From: Nitrosomonas sp. Is35
GTDB lineage: Bacteria > Pseudomonadota > Gammaproteobacteria > Burkholderiales > Nitrosomonadaceae
NCBI RefSeq assembly: GCF_033063295.1
Contig: NZ_JAWJZH010000001.1
Span: forward strand, 992,001 to 1,056,000
DNA length: 64,000 nucleotides
Direction of reading: 5' to 3'
The position numbers and the translations under genes were made by a program. The first letter of the stretch is position 1, and every line of letters starts with the position of its first letter. The notes under the pieces are model-generated. The model was not told the origin of the DNA and searched no databases. It saw only the letters and a list, made by a program, of their open reading frames with translations. Below are positions 35,102-44,416 of this stretch, piece after piece.

Positions 35102-36205
35102 GTGATTACTGAAAATATGAATTCTGATAAAGAAGAAATCGAAGGTCTTGGTAATGATGAAGATGCCTCTTTGGGTGATTACCCAATCGACACACTACTA
35201 ATTCGAAATGAACCACGAACAGTTCATGATGTATTACGTCGAATTAAATCGGGTGGTTATGTTATGGACCCAGACTTTCAACGTGATTTTATCTGGTCGG
35301 AAGATAAACAAAGTAAGCTGATCGAATCTGTGTTGATGAGAATACCGTTACCTGTATTCTATTTAGGCGAGGACGATCACGGCAGAATGATTGTTGTTGA
35401 TGGTTTGCAAAGGCTTTCAACTTTTGATCGTTTTGTAAATAACGAACTTCGATTAAAGCTTCCACAACAAACTGAATTAGATAATAAGTTCTTTAAAAAT
35501 CTTTCTCCTAAGCTTCAGAACCGAGTCGAAGATTGTAATTTAATTCTTTACATTATTGATGCCAAGGTGCCTGATCGAGCAAGGTTAGATATCTTTGAAC
35601 GCGTAAATAGTGGTGTGCCATTGACCAGACAACAAATGCGTAACTGTTTGTATGACGGGAAAGCCACTAAATTTCTGAAAGAAGAAGCTAAAAAAGATCT
35701 TTTCATAAAAGCAACAGGAGACAGTCTTTCAGCCAAAACTATGCGAGATAAAGAATTTGTTAATCGCTTTTGTGCATTCCGAATATTGCCACTTAATGCA
35801 TATAAGGGTGATATGGACGAATGGCTCGCTATGGCATTAAAAGAAATGAATAAATTTGATGAGGCATCGTTATTCAAGCTCTCCAATGAATTTCAAAATT
35901 CTCTACAAAACAATTTTATGCTTTTTAATGAGCATGCTTTCCGCAAGCATATACCTGGACAAGTCAAACGGGGGATCCTAAATGCTTCACTTTGGGATGT
36001 TATGATCACAGGATTGGCTCAATATACCAATGATCAAGTAAGGCGATATGCGGATGATCTTAAATCCTATTTTTATATCTTACTTGAGGATGATGCTTTT
36101 GTTTCTTCCATTACTTATGGCCCAAACAGCACTAGTAATGTGAAGTTTCGTTTTGAAGCAACTCAAAAAATGTTTAAGGAGGTGTTTGGTGCTAACGCGT
36201 CTTGA
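35102..36205 (+). CDS. DUF262-domain protein (GmrS/ParB-nuclease-like)
   Basis: The 367-residue protein carries a DUF262 domain: the FQRDFIWSEDKQSKLIESVL stretch (about 60-79) and the signature VVDGLQRLSTF (about 97-107), the counterpart of DGQQR. DUF262 is the nucleotide-sensing half of GmrSD-type restriction enzymes and of related anti-phage proteins; the DUF1524 HNH nuclease half is missing here. GTG at 35102 or ATG at 35117 may be the start. It opens a three-gene operon and overlaps the ATPase gene by 17 bases. The DNA is AT-rich compared with flanking genes, suggesting transfer. Confidence 0.87.
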   Translation: MITENMNSDKEEIEGLGNDEDASLGDYPIDTLLIRNEPRTVHDVLRRIKSGGYVMDPDFQRDFIWSEDKQSKLIESVLMRIPLPVFYLGEDDHGRMIVVDGLQRLSTFDRFVNNELRLKLPQQTELDNKFFKNLSPKLQNRVEDCNLILYIIDAKVPDRARLDIFERVNSGVPLTRQQMRNCLYDGKATKFLKEEAKKDLFIKATGDSLSAKTMRDKEFVNRFCAFRILPLNAYKGDMDEWLAMALKEMNKFDEASLFKLSNEFQNSLQNNFMLFNEHAFRKHIPGQVKRGILNASLWDVMITGLAQYTNDQVRRYADDLKSYFYILLEDDAFVSSITYGPNSTSNVKFRFEATQKMFKEVFGANAS

Positions 36206-37319
36206 TCTTCGTTACTTCAAATGTTTTGAGTTACTTCGATTACCTCTCGGACATCTAACACTTTTATCAGGAACTAACGCATCGGGCAAATCATCAGTAT
36301 TACAAGCTTTAGTCTTACTTCATCAGACAATGCGTGAACACGAGTGGTCTACACGATTGATGTTAAACGGGGAAGCTATAAAATTAGGCACGGTTTCAGA
36401 TGTTGTTGATAAACTTCATGGCAGAAAAAGCCTTAGTATTGGTGTAATAGACCATCACAAAACGTATTCGTGGAGTTTTAGTGGAGAGCGATCTGAACTG
36501 TCTATGTCGGTTGATCATGTAATGGTAGATCAGGATTGCATTAATCAACCAGAACGTTTACGTCATTTGCTTTCGCCTGAACTCACTACATCATTGGCTA
36601 ATCGTCTAAAAAACCTTACCTACATTACTGCCGAGCGTATCGGTCCGCGTGAAGTTTATGCGCTTGAAGATCGTCAAATTGCTTCTGTTGTTGGACCCGC
36701 AGGTGAACATGCAGTGAGTGTGCTGCATTGGGGGCGAGACGAACCCGTTTTGGATGGATTGGTTATTCAAGATGTAATAAATAAACGTTTGCATCAACTT
36801 GAAGCGCGTATGCAGATGTTTTTTCCAGGGTGCGGGTTAGAGGTGCAGCAGGTTCCGAGAGTGAATGCTGTCACACTAGGATTACGTACTTCCGATGCGA
36901 CAGATTTTCACCGTCCAATCCACGTAGGCTTTGGCCTTACGCAAGTATTACCTATCGTGATCGCCGCGCTCTCTGCTGCTGAAGAGGACATCCTGTTGAT
37001 TGAAAACCCAGAGGTACATCTGCATCCTGCAGGGCAGATGTTTATGGGGCAATTTTTAGCAGAAATTGCTAATGCTGGGATACAGGTTATCGTGGAAACG
37101 CATAGTGATCATGTACTTAATGGTATTCGTCGATTCGTTAAATCGGGCCGGATTCAACCAGAAAAGATTGCACTGCATTTTTTTAGATCAAGCTCTTCTA
37201 TTGATATAGCACAAGTAGTTAGTCCACAAATAGATGAGAGAGGGAATATTAATTCATGGCCAGATGGATTCTTTGATCAATTTGATAAAGACATGAATTA
37301 CTTTGCTGGATGGGAATGA
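36189..37319 (+). CDS. AAA/RecF-like ATPase with DUF3696 C-terminus
   Basis: The 376-residue protein is an ABC/SMC-type ATPase with Walker A GTNASGKSS (28-36), Walker B DILLIENPEVHLHP and a switch histidine in VETHSDHVLNGI; the final GNINSWPDGFFDQFDKD matches the DUF3696 end. Proteins of this group occur with nucleases in OLD-like and other defence pairs. GTG at 36189 with AAGGAGG six bases upstream is the best start, inside the end of the DUF262 gene. Its stop overlaps the start of the third gene (ATGA). It probably senses or loads on DNA ends and drives partner proteins, by analogy. Confidence 0.88.
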   Translation: MLTRLDLRYFKCFELLRLPLGHLTLLSGTNASGKSSVLQALVLLHQTMREHEWSTRLMLNGEAIKLGTVSDVVDKLHGRKSLSIGVIDHHKTYSWSFSGERSELSMSVDHVMVDQDCINQPERLRHLLSPELTTSLANRLKNLTYITAERIGPREVYALEDRQIASVVGPAGEHAVSVLHWGRDEPVLDGLVIQDVINKRLHQLEARMQMFFPGCGLEVQQVPRVNAVTLGLRTSDATDFHRPIHVGFGLTQVLPIVIAALSAAEEDILLIENPEVHLHPAGQMFMGQFLAEIANAGIQVIVETHSDHVLNGIRRFVKSGRIQPEKIALHFFRSSSSIDIAQVVSPQIDERGNINSWPDGFFDQFDKDMNYFAGWE

Positions 37320-38269
37320 TGGAAGTTCTGCTAAATGATTTGTCTCTTCATGGGCAATTTGCAAGTATCCATGACTTTCAAAATGCCATCCGTTCTATTA
37401 TGCGCATGCGAAATAAGGTGCAGCAGTTTGGGCGTGAGTTGTATTGCCATCGAAATTTAGTATTGGCTAAGGTTACTTACGAAATGACAATGCAGCAGGC
37501 TGTCATGTATTTTGACCAAAATGAGCGCAGAGCAATAATGGGATGGCTAACACAATATGGGCCATTCTGGGAAGATAGTCGCAATCATGGGCCAGATGAT
37601 TATTTTGAATCCCAAAAACAGATAGTGACCGATACGGCCTTAGGAGAAGCTGCGTATCGTTGTTTTAGTGGAAGTGAATATCAATTAATTAGCTTAGCAA
37701 CTTCAGATTGGTTGTTTACGCCGATACGTGTTGTTTGGTATCGCGATGACCAAATAACAGATATCGATGTTTTTAATCATTGGAAAACCAACACACTTGA
37801 AACTGCTCTACAAGTATCTTCGCCATTAATACAATCTTGGGAACAACTGGCTTCAACTATGCGAGGTCGTTGTGCCAACTTAATTTTTGCTGCTGATAGC
37901 TTTAAACCATTGCGCGGGCATCCCTTTGTTAGTAGTGCAGCTCAACGCATTGTTGAGCTTTTGCAAATTTTGGATAAGTTGAAAAGTTGTTTTGATACCC
38001 AAGGACAGAGGACGGCTGAAGGACATGAGATTTATCAGAATCATTTTACAGGTAACAAGGCTTGGTTTACTGACTCCTCAGATAGTGAAAAAACTGAATT
38101 TAAAGCAGAGCTTACTTTCAGTCACCCAGAGAATGAAAGTGAAACCTTATTCTGTACTTGGCATGGAAAAATAAAAACTCCTCAGTTCCGTATTCATTTT
38201 TCTTTTCCTATAAGTGGAAATGAACCTTTGTATGTAGTTTACGTCGGCCCGAAACTTACTAAGCGATAA
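37316..38269 (+). CDS. Third protein of the DUF262-ATPase operon, unknown
   Basis: I do not recognise this 317-residue protein. It has no signal peptide or membrane segment. The N-terminal 90 residues are helical and contain RELYCH (R40 and H45), an R-x4-H spacing like that of HEPN ribonucleases, though this may be chance. The middle has WFTPIRVVWYRDD-like strands and the C-terminus is beta-rich (LFCTWHGKIKTPQFRIHFSF). Tandem ATGs at 37310, 37316 and 37319 are possible; 37316 overlaps the ATPase stop. Tight coupling shows that it works with the two upstream proteins, perhaps as the effector. It ends ten bases before a convergent gene. Confidence 0.8.
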   Translation: MMEVLLNDLSLHGQFASIHDFQNAIRSIMRMRNKVQQFGRELYCHRNLVLAKVTYEMTMQQAVMYFDQNERRAIMGWLTQYGPFWEDSRNHGPDDYFESQKQIVTDTALGEAAYRCFSGSEYQLISLATSDWLFTPIRVVWYRDDQITDIDVFNHWKTNTLETALQVSSPLIQSWEQLASTMRGRCANLIFAADSFKPLRGHPFVSSAAQRIVELLQILDKLKSCFDTQGQRTAEGHEIYQNHFTGNKAWFTDSSDSEKTEFKAELTFSHPENESETLFCTWHGKIKTPQFRIHFSFPISGNEPLYVVYVGPKLTKR

Positions 38270-38279
38270 TCGTTATTTC

Positions 38280-39464
38280 CTACAACCGCTCCAACAAAAT
38301 CTGCCTGATTCCCTCATCACTCAACACAATCGGATTAGTTTTCATGCTGTTGCCGCGGCAATTGGCGATGACTTTGTCGAGTCCGGCTTCCTGCAAGCCG
38401 TAATGCGAGAGGCGTGGCAGGGCGAGTTCGTCGGTCCATTGTGTCAACAAATCGATTAGGGCATTAAAAGCCGTTTCCGGGTCGATAAAGCGTTTTTCAC
38501 AGAGAATTTCCGCAACGTGTAAATATTTCGCCAGTGCTTGGTTGTTGGGTTCTCGCGCTAATAAGCTGTGTATATTGACGCGGGTGGCGGCTGCGACCAG
38601 GGTGCCGCAGACGGCGCCGTGCGGGATCGGGTAGAAAGCGCCGAGCGGCGAAGCCAGGCCGTGCACCGAGCCCAAGCCCACTTGTGCTAGTGTGATGCCG
38701 GAGAGCAGGGCGGCGTACGCCATTTTTTCGCGATGGCGCGCCAGGTCGCCGTGTTGACGGTAAAGCGGAATCAGCGCATCGCGGGCGGCTTGCAGGCCGC
38801 TGATGGCCAGCGCGTCGGTGAATGCATTGGATTTTGTCGATACGTACGATTCCAGCAATTGCGTCAGCGCGTCCATGCCGTTGGCGGCGATCACACTGGC
38901 CGGGCAACTGGCCAGTAAGTCCGGGTCGACGATGGCGTATTCGGCGACCAATTTGTCGTGGCGGAAAGATTTCTTGAAACCGTTTTCGCCTTGCACGCTG
39001 AGTACGGCATTTTTGGTCGCTTCGCTACCGGTACCGGCAGTCGTCGGTACGGCGATGAACGGGATGGCAGGACCTTGGTAGGGTAATTCCGGGCCGACGC
39101 CTTCCAGGTAATCCATTACCGAGCGTTGTACTGGTAATAGTCCGGCTACGGCTTTGGCGGCATCCAATGCGCTGCCGCCACCGATGCCAACCACGGCCGC
39201 AAAACGATCATTGGCATAAGTTCTGACGAGATCATCGATCAAAGCAGGAGAGGGCTCTTCCGCTACTGTGCAGTGCTGCCAGCCGATTGCGCGTTGCGCA
39301 AGCTGATCAATCAAATAGGACCAATGTCCAGTATCGGTAAAGGAACGCGCGCCGGTAATCAGCAGGACGCGCGCGCCATAACTCGCGATAATATCCGGTA
39401 GTTTCTGTAAGGCGCCTGCGCCAAATTCGATGCGCGGCAATCGGGCGATGGAGAATGGTGTCAT
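38280..39464 (-). CDS. Iron-containing alcohol dehydrogenase
   Basis: The 394-residue protein is a type III (iron-activated) dehydrogenase with the NAD-binding GIGGGSALDAAKAVAG (about 92-107), the PTTAGTGSEATKNAV segment (about 139-153), and metal ligands in NGMDALTQLLESY (about 199-211) and GSVHGLASPLGAFYPIPHG (about 264-282). Such enzymes reduce aldehydes or oxidise short alcohols in the cytosol. Its start overlaps the stop of the upstream monooxygenase-like gene by four bases. Confidence 0.93.
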   Translation of the reverse strand: MTPFSIARLPRIEFGAGALQKLPDIIASYGARVLLITGARSFTDTGHWSYLIDQLAQRAIGWQHCTVAEEPSPALIDDLVRTYANDRFAAVVGIGGGSALDAAKAVAGLLPVQRSVMDYLEGVGPELPYQGPAIPFIAVPTTAGTGSEATKNAVLSVQGENGFKKSFRHDKLVAEYAIVDPDLLASCPASVIAANGMDALTQLLESYVSTKSNAFTDALAISGLQAARDALIPLYRQHGDLARHREKMAYAALLSGITLAQVGLGSVHGLASPLGAFYPIPHGAVCGTLVAAATRVNIHSLLAREPNNQALAKYLHVAEILCEKRFIDPETAFNALIDLLTQWTDELALPRLSHYGLQEAGLDKVIANCRGNSMKTNPIVLSDEGIRQILLERL

Positions 39465-39766
39465 TGGCCGCTCACGATCGGATACAAACCGTCATAAACG
39501 ATGCCCTTGCGCGGCTCGGCCATCCAATCCGCCACGGTATCGCGCCAGGCCAGATAATGCGCGGTTTCTTTATGCGCAGCCGCGTCCCGCTGGGTTTTGT
39601 AGGCTTCGTAAAATACAAATTTTGCCGGATCGTCCGTGGATTGCAGAATGTCAAAGCGCACGTTGCCCGGTTCGCGAATGGAGTTTTCGTGATTTAACCG
39701 GCAAGCAGCCTTGAATGCATCGATTTTTTCCGGTTTGACTGAAACATAGACAATGGTGACATACAT
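39461..39766 (-). CDS. Antibiotic-biosynthesis-monooxygenase (ABM) domain protein
   Basis: The 101-residue protein is a single ferredoxin-like ABM domain: MYVTIVYVSVKPEKIDAF, then EPGNVRFDILQSTDDPAKFV and HKETAHYLAW. Relatives act as small quinol monooxygenases (YgiN) or as LsrG-like isomerases. It is coupled to the iron alcohol dehydrogenase downstream (ATGA overlap), suggesting that they act on the same carbonyl or quinol compound. The reaction is not defined by the sequence. Confidence 0.88.
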   Translation of the reverse strand: MYVTIVYVSVKPEKIDAFKAACRLNHENSIREPGNVRFDILQSTDDPAKFVFYEAYKTQRDAAAHKETAHYLAWRDTVADWMAEPRKGIVYDGLYPIVSGQ

Positions 39767-39903
39767 GATCTGAGTCCTCAGTGTTGGATGGGTTGTGTAT
39801 CAATAGCTCGATGATTGATCGAGGCATAAGACGGCGGGTATTTTACTACCAAACTCGATAGCTGCTGCACTCGATCATGGAATGCGAACAGCGCTTAAGC
39901 AAT

Positions 39904-41172
39904 TCAGCGCTGGCTTGATTGATCGTCGCGGGCGCGTGCTTCGATGCGTTCGATGTGAATCAGCGGCACGAACAGCCAGATGGCGGCGGTCGTGCAGGTC
40001 GAGATGGTTACCAGCCAGGTGTACGCGAACGATCCCTCGCCGAGCGAAGTGTACAACTGCGCCCCGATATTCTGCGAAGCCAGTGTGCCAAAATTGAAAA
40101 TCGACATGAGCAATGCGAAAAAAGTGGCTTCCGCCCGTTTTGGGCAGGCCCGGGCGGCAAGATCCAGGAACGCCAGGGTGGTGATCATGTTGGTGACGCC
40201 CCAGATCATGTGGATGAACAACGCGGATGTTTCTCCGCGATAAGCCAGGTACGCCAGCAAGGTGATTACCGACAGACCGATCGCGATGTTGATCATGCGC
40301 CGCAGCGGCACCGTGCGCGACAGCGCTGCATAGATCATCGCACCGATGATGCTGAAGGTGGAGTCGATGGAGCTCAGGATACCGATGTATTGCTGGCTGA
40401 AGCCCAGTGTATCGGTTTTATAGTAGAAAAACGCCGGGCCGAATGACGGGCTGAAATTAAAGAGAAAAATAAAGGCCGCGACCAGCCATATCGAGCGCTC
40501 TCCAAATCCTTCCCGCAGTGCAATCCAGGTTTCCTGGAACGCTTCAGGTCCCGAATGCACGTACTTTTTCTCACGCACGAAGAAGATTGCCATCAGCAGT
40601 ACAGTAAACGGAAATATCGCTGAGACGGCAAACGCCGTGTGCAAGTCACGGTGTTCGGCAAAATATCCGCCAAGCAAGCCGACAAAGATCGATGCCGTGG
40701 TGATCGCGATCCATTGCACCGACTGGAAAGCGCCAGTCAGTCCATGCAATTTACCGTTTTCCACCATTAGCGCATCGCTGAGTACATCGTTATACGCCAG
40801 ACCGAACCCCATAATCGTATAAAGGATGGCGAGTTCCCAATAACTATACTGCGTGGTCAATGCGGCGACCAAACCCGCTCCGCACGCCAACGATGAAGTC
40901 AGCAGCATATAACTCTTGCGCCGTTGACCGAAGAGCGGCAGAAAGTCCGAGATCAACCCGTACAGGGGTTTGATGAACCAGGGAATCGATGCCAACAGAA
41001 AAAAAGCGGCTACATCGTCGGCTTCAAAACCTTGATCCTTGAAGGTGATCGAGATGGTTTGATCGGTCAATGCCGACATGCCTTGCGCGAAGTAAATGAT
41101 GGCGAACAGGGCGGCAAAACGCCTTGCCTCGACGGTCTTGAACAGAAGCAGGTATTTTGTCCAGACATTCAT
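39904..41172 (-). CDS. MFS transporter, BT1 folate/biopterin-like family
   Basis: The 422-residue protein has about twelve membrane helices and the BT1 pattern LLASIPWFIKPLYGLISDFLP (about 61-81) with QRRKSYMLL after it. BT1 proteins carry folate or biopterin in protozoa and plants; in bacteria the substrate is mostly untested. It is a lone gene, divergent from the acyl-CoA ligase gene. No family-specific substrate residue can be read. Confidence 0.85.
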   Translation of the reverse strand: MNVWTKYLLLFKTVEARRFAALFAIIYFAQGMSALTDQTISITFKDQGFEADDVAAFFLLASIPWFIKPLYGLISDFLPLFGQRRKSYMLLTSSLACGAGLVAALTTQYSYWELAILYTIMGFGLAYNDVLSDALMVENGKLHGLTGAFQSVQWIAITTASIFVGLLGGYFAEHRDLHTAFAVSAIFPFTVLLMAIFFVREKKYVHSGPEAFQETWIALREGFGERSIWLVAAFIFLFNFSPSFGPAFFYYKTDTLGFSQQYIGILSSIDSTFSIIGAMIYAALSRTVPLRRMINIAIGLSVITLLAYLAYRGETSALFIHMIWGVTNMITTLAFLDLAARACPKRAEATFFALLMSIFNFGTLASQNIGAQLYTSLGEGSFAYTWLVTISTCTTAAIWLFVPLIHIERIEARARDDQSSQR

Positions 41173-41394
41173 GTTCGCTGAGTTCGGCTTTTATCGTATT
41201 GGAATGAAAGGCTTCACGCTTTCTCAGTGTGCCGTAAAAAAGGTAAAAAATACGCAAAGATTGGTTTGCTGAGCATTATAGCTTGGCTATTCGGCTCCCC
41301 AACTGAAATTTAGCAGATAAAGACCGCTTAATCTTGAATGGCAAGATGGTATTCTTGATTGATATCATTATTGAAACGCTCAACTCGTAAAAAA

Positions 41395-43011
41395 ATGACA
41401 GCCTATCCACTTCTACTGAAACAGCTTTGGCATACACCGTTGGCGAACGCGCCCGGACAGGAAATTGTTTATCGCGATCAGTTGCGCTTGACTTACCGTC
41501 AGGTGTACGCGCGTATCAATCAGCTCGCGGCGGCGCTGGCAGCCGATGGTTTCGAGCAAGGTGATGTCATCGCCGTCATGGATCACGATAGCCACCGCTA
41601 TCTGGAATGCTATTTTGCCATCCCGATGTACGGTGCGACTCTGATGACGGTCAATACCAAGCTGACTCCGGCGCAGATTGCGTATACCGTGAATCATTCA
41701 GGCGCTGCGCTGCTATTGTTGCATGCCGATTTCATCCCGGTGATCGAAGCCATACGCGCGGAATTATCCGGTATACGGAAGATTGTCGTTATCGCCGATG
41801 GCGCAGTGCTGCCGCATACTGACATGCAGTTTGACGGCGAGTATGAATCCTGGTTGGCGGATAAAACGGAATCTTTTGATTTTGCCGATTTCGATGAAAA
41901 TACCCGCGCGACGGTTTTCTATACCACTGGTACGACTGGCGCGCCCAAAGGGGTTTATTACTCGCACCGGCAGTTGGTGTTGCACACGCTCGCTGCCGGT
42001 ATGGCGCTGGCGGCACCGGCGGCCCATCAGCGCTTGCATGCCGAGGATGTATACATGCCGCTGACACCGATGTTTCATGTGCATGCCTGGGGTATGCCGT
42101 ATATTGCCACGCTGCTCGGTATCAAACAGGTTTATCCCGGACGTTACGCCCCCGATCTCCTACTGAAATTGATTCGTGAAGAAAAAGTGACTTGTTCGCA
42201 TTGCGTGCCTACTTTATTAAAAATGATACTCTCGGCGGCACAAGCATCCGCCACGGATCTGCGCGGCTGGAAAGTCGTCATCGGCGGATCGGCGTTGCCG
42301 CATGCGTTGGCTAAGCAAGCGCTGGCAATGGGGGTCGATTGCTTTGCCGGTTATGGGTTATCGGAAACGGCGCCCATATTGACGCTGGCCCAACTGACCG
42401 GCGACAGCCTGCAAGCTTCCGCGCCGGATGATGCGCTGGCTGCGTTATGCTCCGCCGGGCGTGCGATACCGCTGGTAGAGCTAAAAATCGTTGATGAAAC
42501 CATGCGGCTGCAACCGCATGACGGACAAAGCAGCGGTGAGATCGTGGCGCGCGCGCCTTGGTTAACGGACGGTTATCTCGCTAACCCGGAAGCCAGTGCA
42601 GCGCTCTGGCAGGGCGGTTATTTGCATACCCAGGATATCGGCGTGATCGATCCGGATGGCTATCTGCACATTACCGATCGTTTAAAAGATATCATCAAAG
42701 TGGCCGGTGAATGGGTGTCGTCGCTGGAAGTCGAGAATGCCTTATCGCAGGTGCCCGGTGTCAAAGAAGTGGCCGTCATCGGCGTGCCGGATAAACGCTG
42801 GGGAGAACGTCCGCTGGCATTGCTGGCCGTGGATCAATCGATTTTCAGTGAATCGGCCGTGCATGAGCAAATGCGGCTATCCATCGAGCGCGGATTGATT
42901 TCAAAACATGCCTTGCTGACGAAATTCAAGCAAGTCGATACCATCGCCAAAACCAGCGTGGGCAAAATCGATAAAAAAGCTTTGCGGGCTGAGTACCTGG
43001 CTGCTGATTGA
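41395..43011 (+). CDS. Acyl-CoA synthetase (AMP-forming, fatty acid type)
   Basis: The 538-residue enzyme activates a carboxylic acid with ATP and CoA. It has the P-loop-like FYTTGTTGAPKGVYYSHRQ (about 176-194), GYGLSETAPILTL (about 319-331), the hinge TDRLKDIIKVAGEWVSSLEV (about 424-443) and the C-terminal lysine in KTSVGKIDKKALR. The hinge and GEWVSS form point to the medium/long-chain fatty-acyl group. ATG 41395 is preferred over the TTG at 41359, though neither has a clear ribosome binding site. Confidence 0.92.
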   Translation: MTAYPLLLKQLWHTPLANAPGQEIVYRDQLRLTYRQVYARINQLAAALAADGFEQGDVIAVMDHDSHRYLECYFAIPMYGATLMTVNTKLTPAQIAYTVNHSGAALLLLHADFIPVIEAIRAELSGIRKIVVIADGAVLPHTDMQFDGEYESWLADKTESFDFADFDENTRATVFYTTGTTGAPKGVYYSHRQLVLHTLAAGMALAAPAAHQRLHAEDVYMPLTPMFHVHAWGMPYIATLLGIKQVYPGRYAPDLLLKLIREEKVTCSHCVPTLLKMILSAAQASATDLRGWKVVIGGSALPHALAKQALAMGVDCFAGYGLSETAPILTLAQLTGDSLQASAPDDALAALCSAGRAIPLVELKIVDETMRLQPHDGQSSGEIVARAPWLTDGYLANPEASAALWQGGYLHTQDIGVIDPDGYLHITDRLKDIIKVAGEWVSSLEVENALSQVPGVKEVAVIGVPDKRWGERPLALLAVDQSIFSESAVHEQMRLSIERGLISKHALLTKFKQVDTIAKTSVGKIDKKALRAEYLAAD

Positions 43012-43164
43012 ATAGTATTGAGGCGGCTAAGCCCGGTGTGAAGTGGACTGAAACCAGAAGCGGCAGCGTTGATTTTGTTTTATCATCTTCAACACCAATT
43101 GAATTCTGCACTTATGTATCAGTCTAAAAAGCATCTTGCAGCATAACTCATCAGTGGAGCTTCT

Positions 43165-43581
43165 ATGCGAACTGTTAAACCGATGTATCTGGTCGTTGCA
43201 CTTGTGGTAATCCTGGCAAGCAATTCCGTTTGGGCGCGTAGCGGCGGGCATGTCGGCGGTCATAGTCATGGCCACAGTCATTTAAGTATCGGATTGGGTT
43301 ATTACGGGCCAGGGTTTTATGGCGGCTACGGCTATGGCGGATATGGTTTTGGCGGCTACGGGTTTGGTTATCCGTATTACTACCCGCCGATGTACACCTA
43401 TCCGCAAACGGTGATTGTGCCCACAACGCCGCCGGTTTATGTCCAGCAGCAACAGGCTCAACCAGCGCAACCGCAAACCAATTATTGGTACTATTGCCAA
43501 GAGGCCGATGGTTACTATCCTTATGTCAAAACTTGCCCGGGGGGCTGGATGCAAGTAGCACCGCAACCGCCTGGACAATAA
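43165..43581 (+). CDS. Small secreted Gly/Tyr/His-rich protein
   Basis: The 138-residue precursor has a signal peptide (MRTVKPMYLVVALVVILASN, cleavage near VWA), then a histidine cluster (HVGGHSHGHSH, about 29-39), a GYGGYG-repeat stretch (about 45-72), a Gln/Pro stretch and a short Cys-containing end (YYCQEADGYYPYVKTCPGGW). This domain order is common in small envelope proteins of beta- and gammaproteobacteria. Function is unknown; the histidines could bind metal. The next gene encodes a lipoprotein, 16 bases on. Confidence 0.8.
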   Translation: MRTVKPMYLVVALVVILASNSVWARSGGHVGGHSHGHSHLSIGLGYYGPGFYGGYGYGGYGFGGYGFGYPYYYPPMYTYPQTVIVPTTPPVYVQQQQAQPAQPQTNYWYYCQEADGYYPYVKTCPGGWMQVAPQPPGQ

Positions 43582-43597
43582 CGCGGAGAGTTCAAAC

Positions 43598-44143
43598 ATG
43601 TTCACACCGAAAAGATTATCCGTTTTATTGATGACCGGCATGCTGGCTGCCTGTGCCAATATGCCGACGGGTCCGAGCGTATTGACGTTACCCGGCACCG
43701 GCAAGAGCTTTGATCAGTTCCGCGCCGATGACTATGAATGCAGAGCTTACGCGTACCAGCAAATCGGCGGCACAACACCGCAGCAATCGGCTCGTTCCAG
43801 CGGTGTGGAAAGCGCGGCGATAGGCACCGGGCTCGGTGCTGCTGCGGGGGCTGCTTTAGGCGGCGGACACGGTGCTGCGATTGGAGCGGGTACGGGGCTT
43901 TTGCTCGGTAGCGCGGCCGGGGCAGGGACTGCTTCATCGTCCTGGTATGTCAACCAAGACCGGTATGACATCAGCTACATCCAGTGTATGTATGCAAAAG
44001 GTCATCGTGTTCCGGTGTCGGGAAATATCACTAACGATCAACCGGTGAGTACCGGCAGCAGCCCCAGAATTGCAACGCCACCGGCAAATTTCACGCCGCC
44101 ACCGCCCCCACCGGGTAATCCGCCACCACCGCCACCGCGCTAA
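43598..44143 (+). CDS. Glycine-zipper lipoprotein
   Basis: The 181-residue precursor has a lipobox near GMLAAC (cysteine 19), a middle glycine-zipper stretch with alternating Gly/Ala (about 76-112, AAIGTGLGAAAGAALGGG and AAIGAGTGLLLGSAAGAG), and a proline-rich end (PPPPPPGNPPPPPP). Glycine-zipper proteins of this type sit in the outer membrane or cell envelope, often in stress or surface structures. It follows the Gly/Tyr-rich gene by 16 bases and probably shares its transcript. Confidence 0.85.
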   Translation: MFTPKRLSVLLMTGMLAACANMPTGPSVLTLPGTGKSFDQFRADDYECRAYAYQQIGGTTPQQSARSSGVESAAIGTGLGAAAGAALGGGHGAAIGAGTGLLLGSAAGAGTASSSWYVNQDRYDISYIQCMYAKGHRVPVSGNITNDQPVSTGSSPRIATPPANFTPPPPPPGNPPPPPPR

Positions 44144-44214
44144 CCGGATCGCATGTGTGTAACAAGTGATGGCAGGAGTGCAGCAAAACCGGTTTGTATT
44201 ATTGGGAGACGCTG

Positions 44215-44400
44215 ATGATTGAACAGAAAAAGATAATCGAACCGGAAAAGGTAGCTTGTGAAGTGTGCCTTAAAGAAATACCGCTATCCGAAGCCACCAG
44301 TGTGAAAGCGACCGATTACATCGTGTATTACTGCGGACTGGAGTGCTACGATCAATGGAGAAAACAGAAAGAACCGCCTGCACCCGCAGGCAAAGATTGA
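44215..44400 (+). CDS. DUF3330-type small zinc-finger-like protein
   Basis: The 61-residue protein has CEVCLKEIPLSEA and YYCGLECYDQWRKQ, four cysteines spaced as in DUF3330/TRASH-like metal-binding domains often found next to metal-resistance or regulator genes. GGGAGA nine bases before ATG 44215 supports the start; a longer reading from 44194 is less likely. The role is not known; metal sensing is plausible. Confidence 0.75.
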   Translation: MIEQKKIIEPEKVACEVCLKEIPLSEATSVKATDYIVYYCGLECYDQWRKQKEPPAPAGKD

Positions 44401-44416
44401 ACGTGCGCGCTTGCCA

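Noticed and set aside
37316..38269. Firm HEPN ribonuclease call for the third operon protein
   Set aside because: Only an R-x4-H spacing is seen; the rest of the HEPN pattern is not, so the function is left open.
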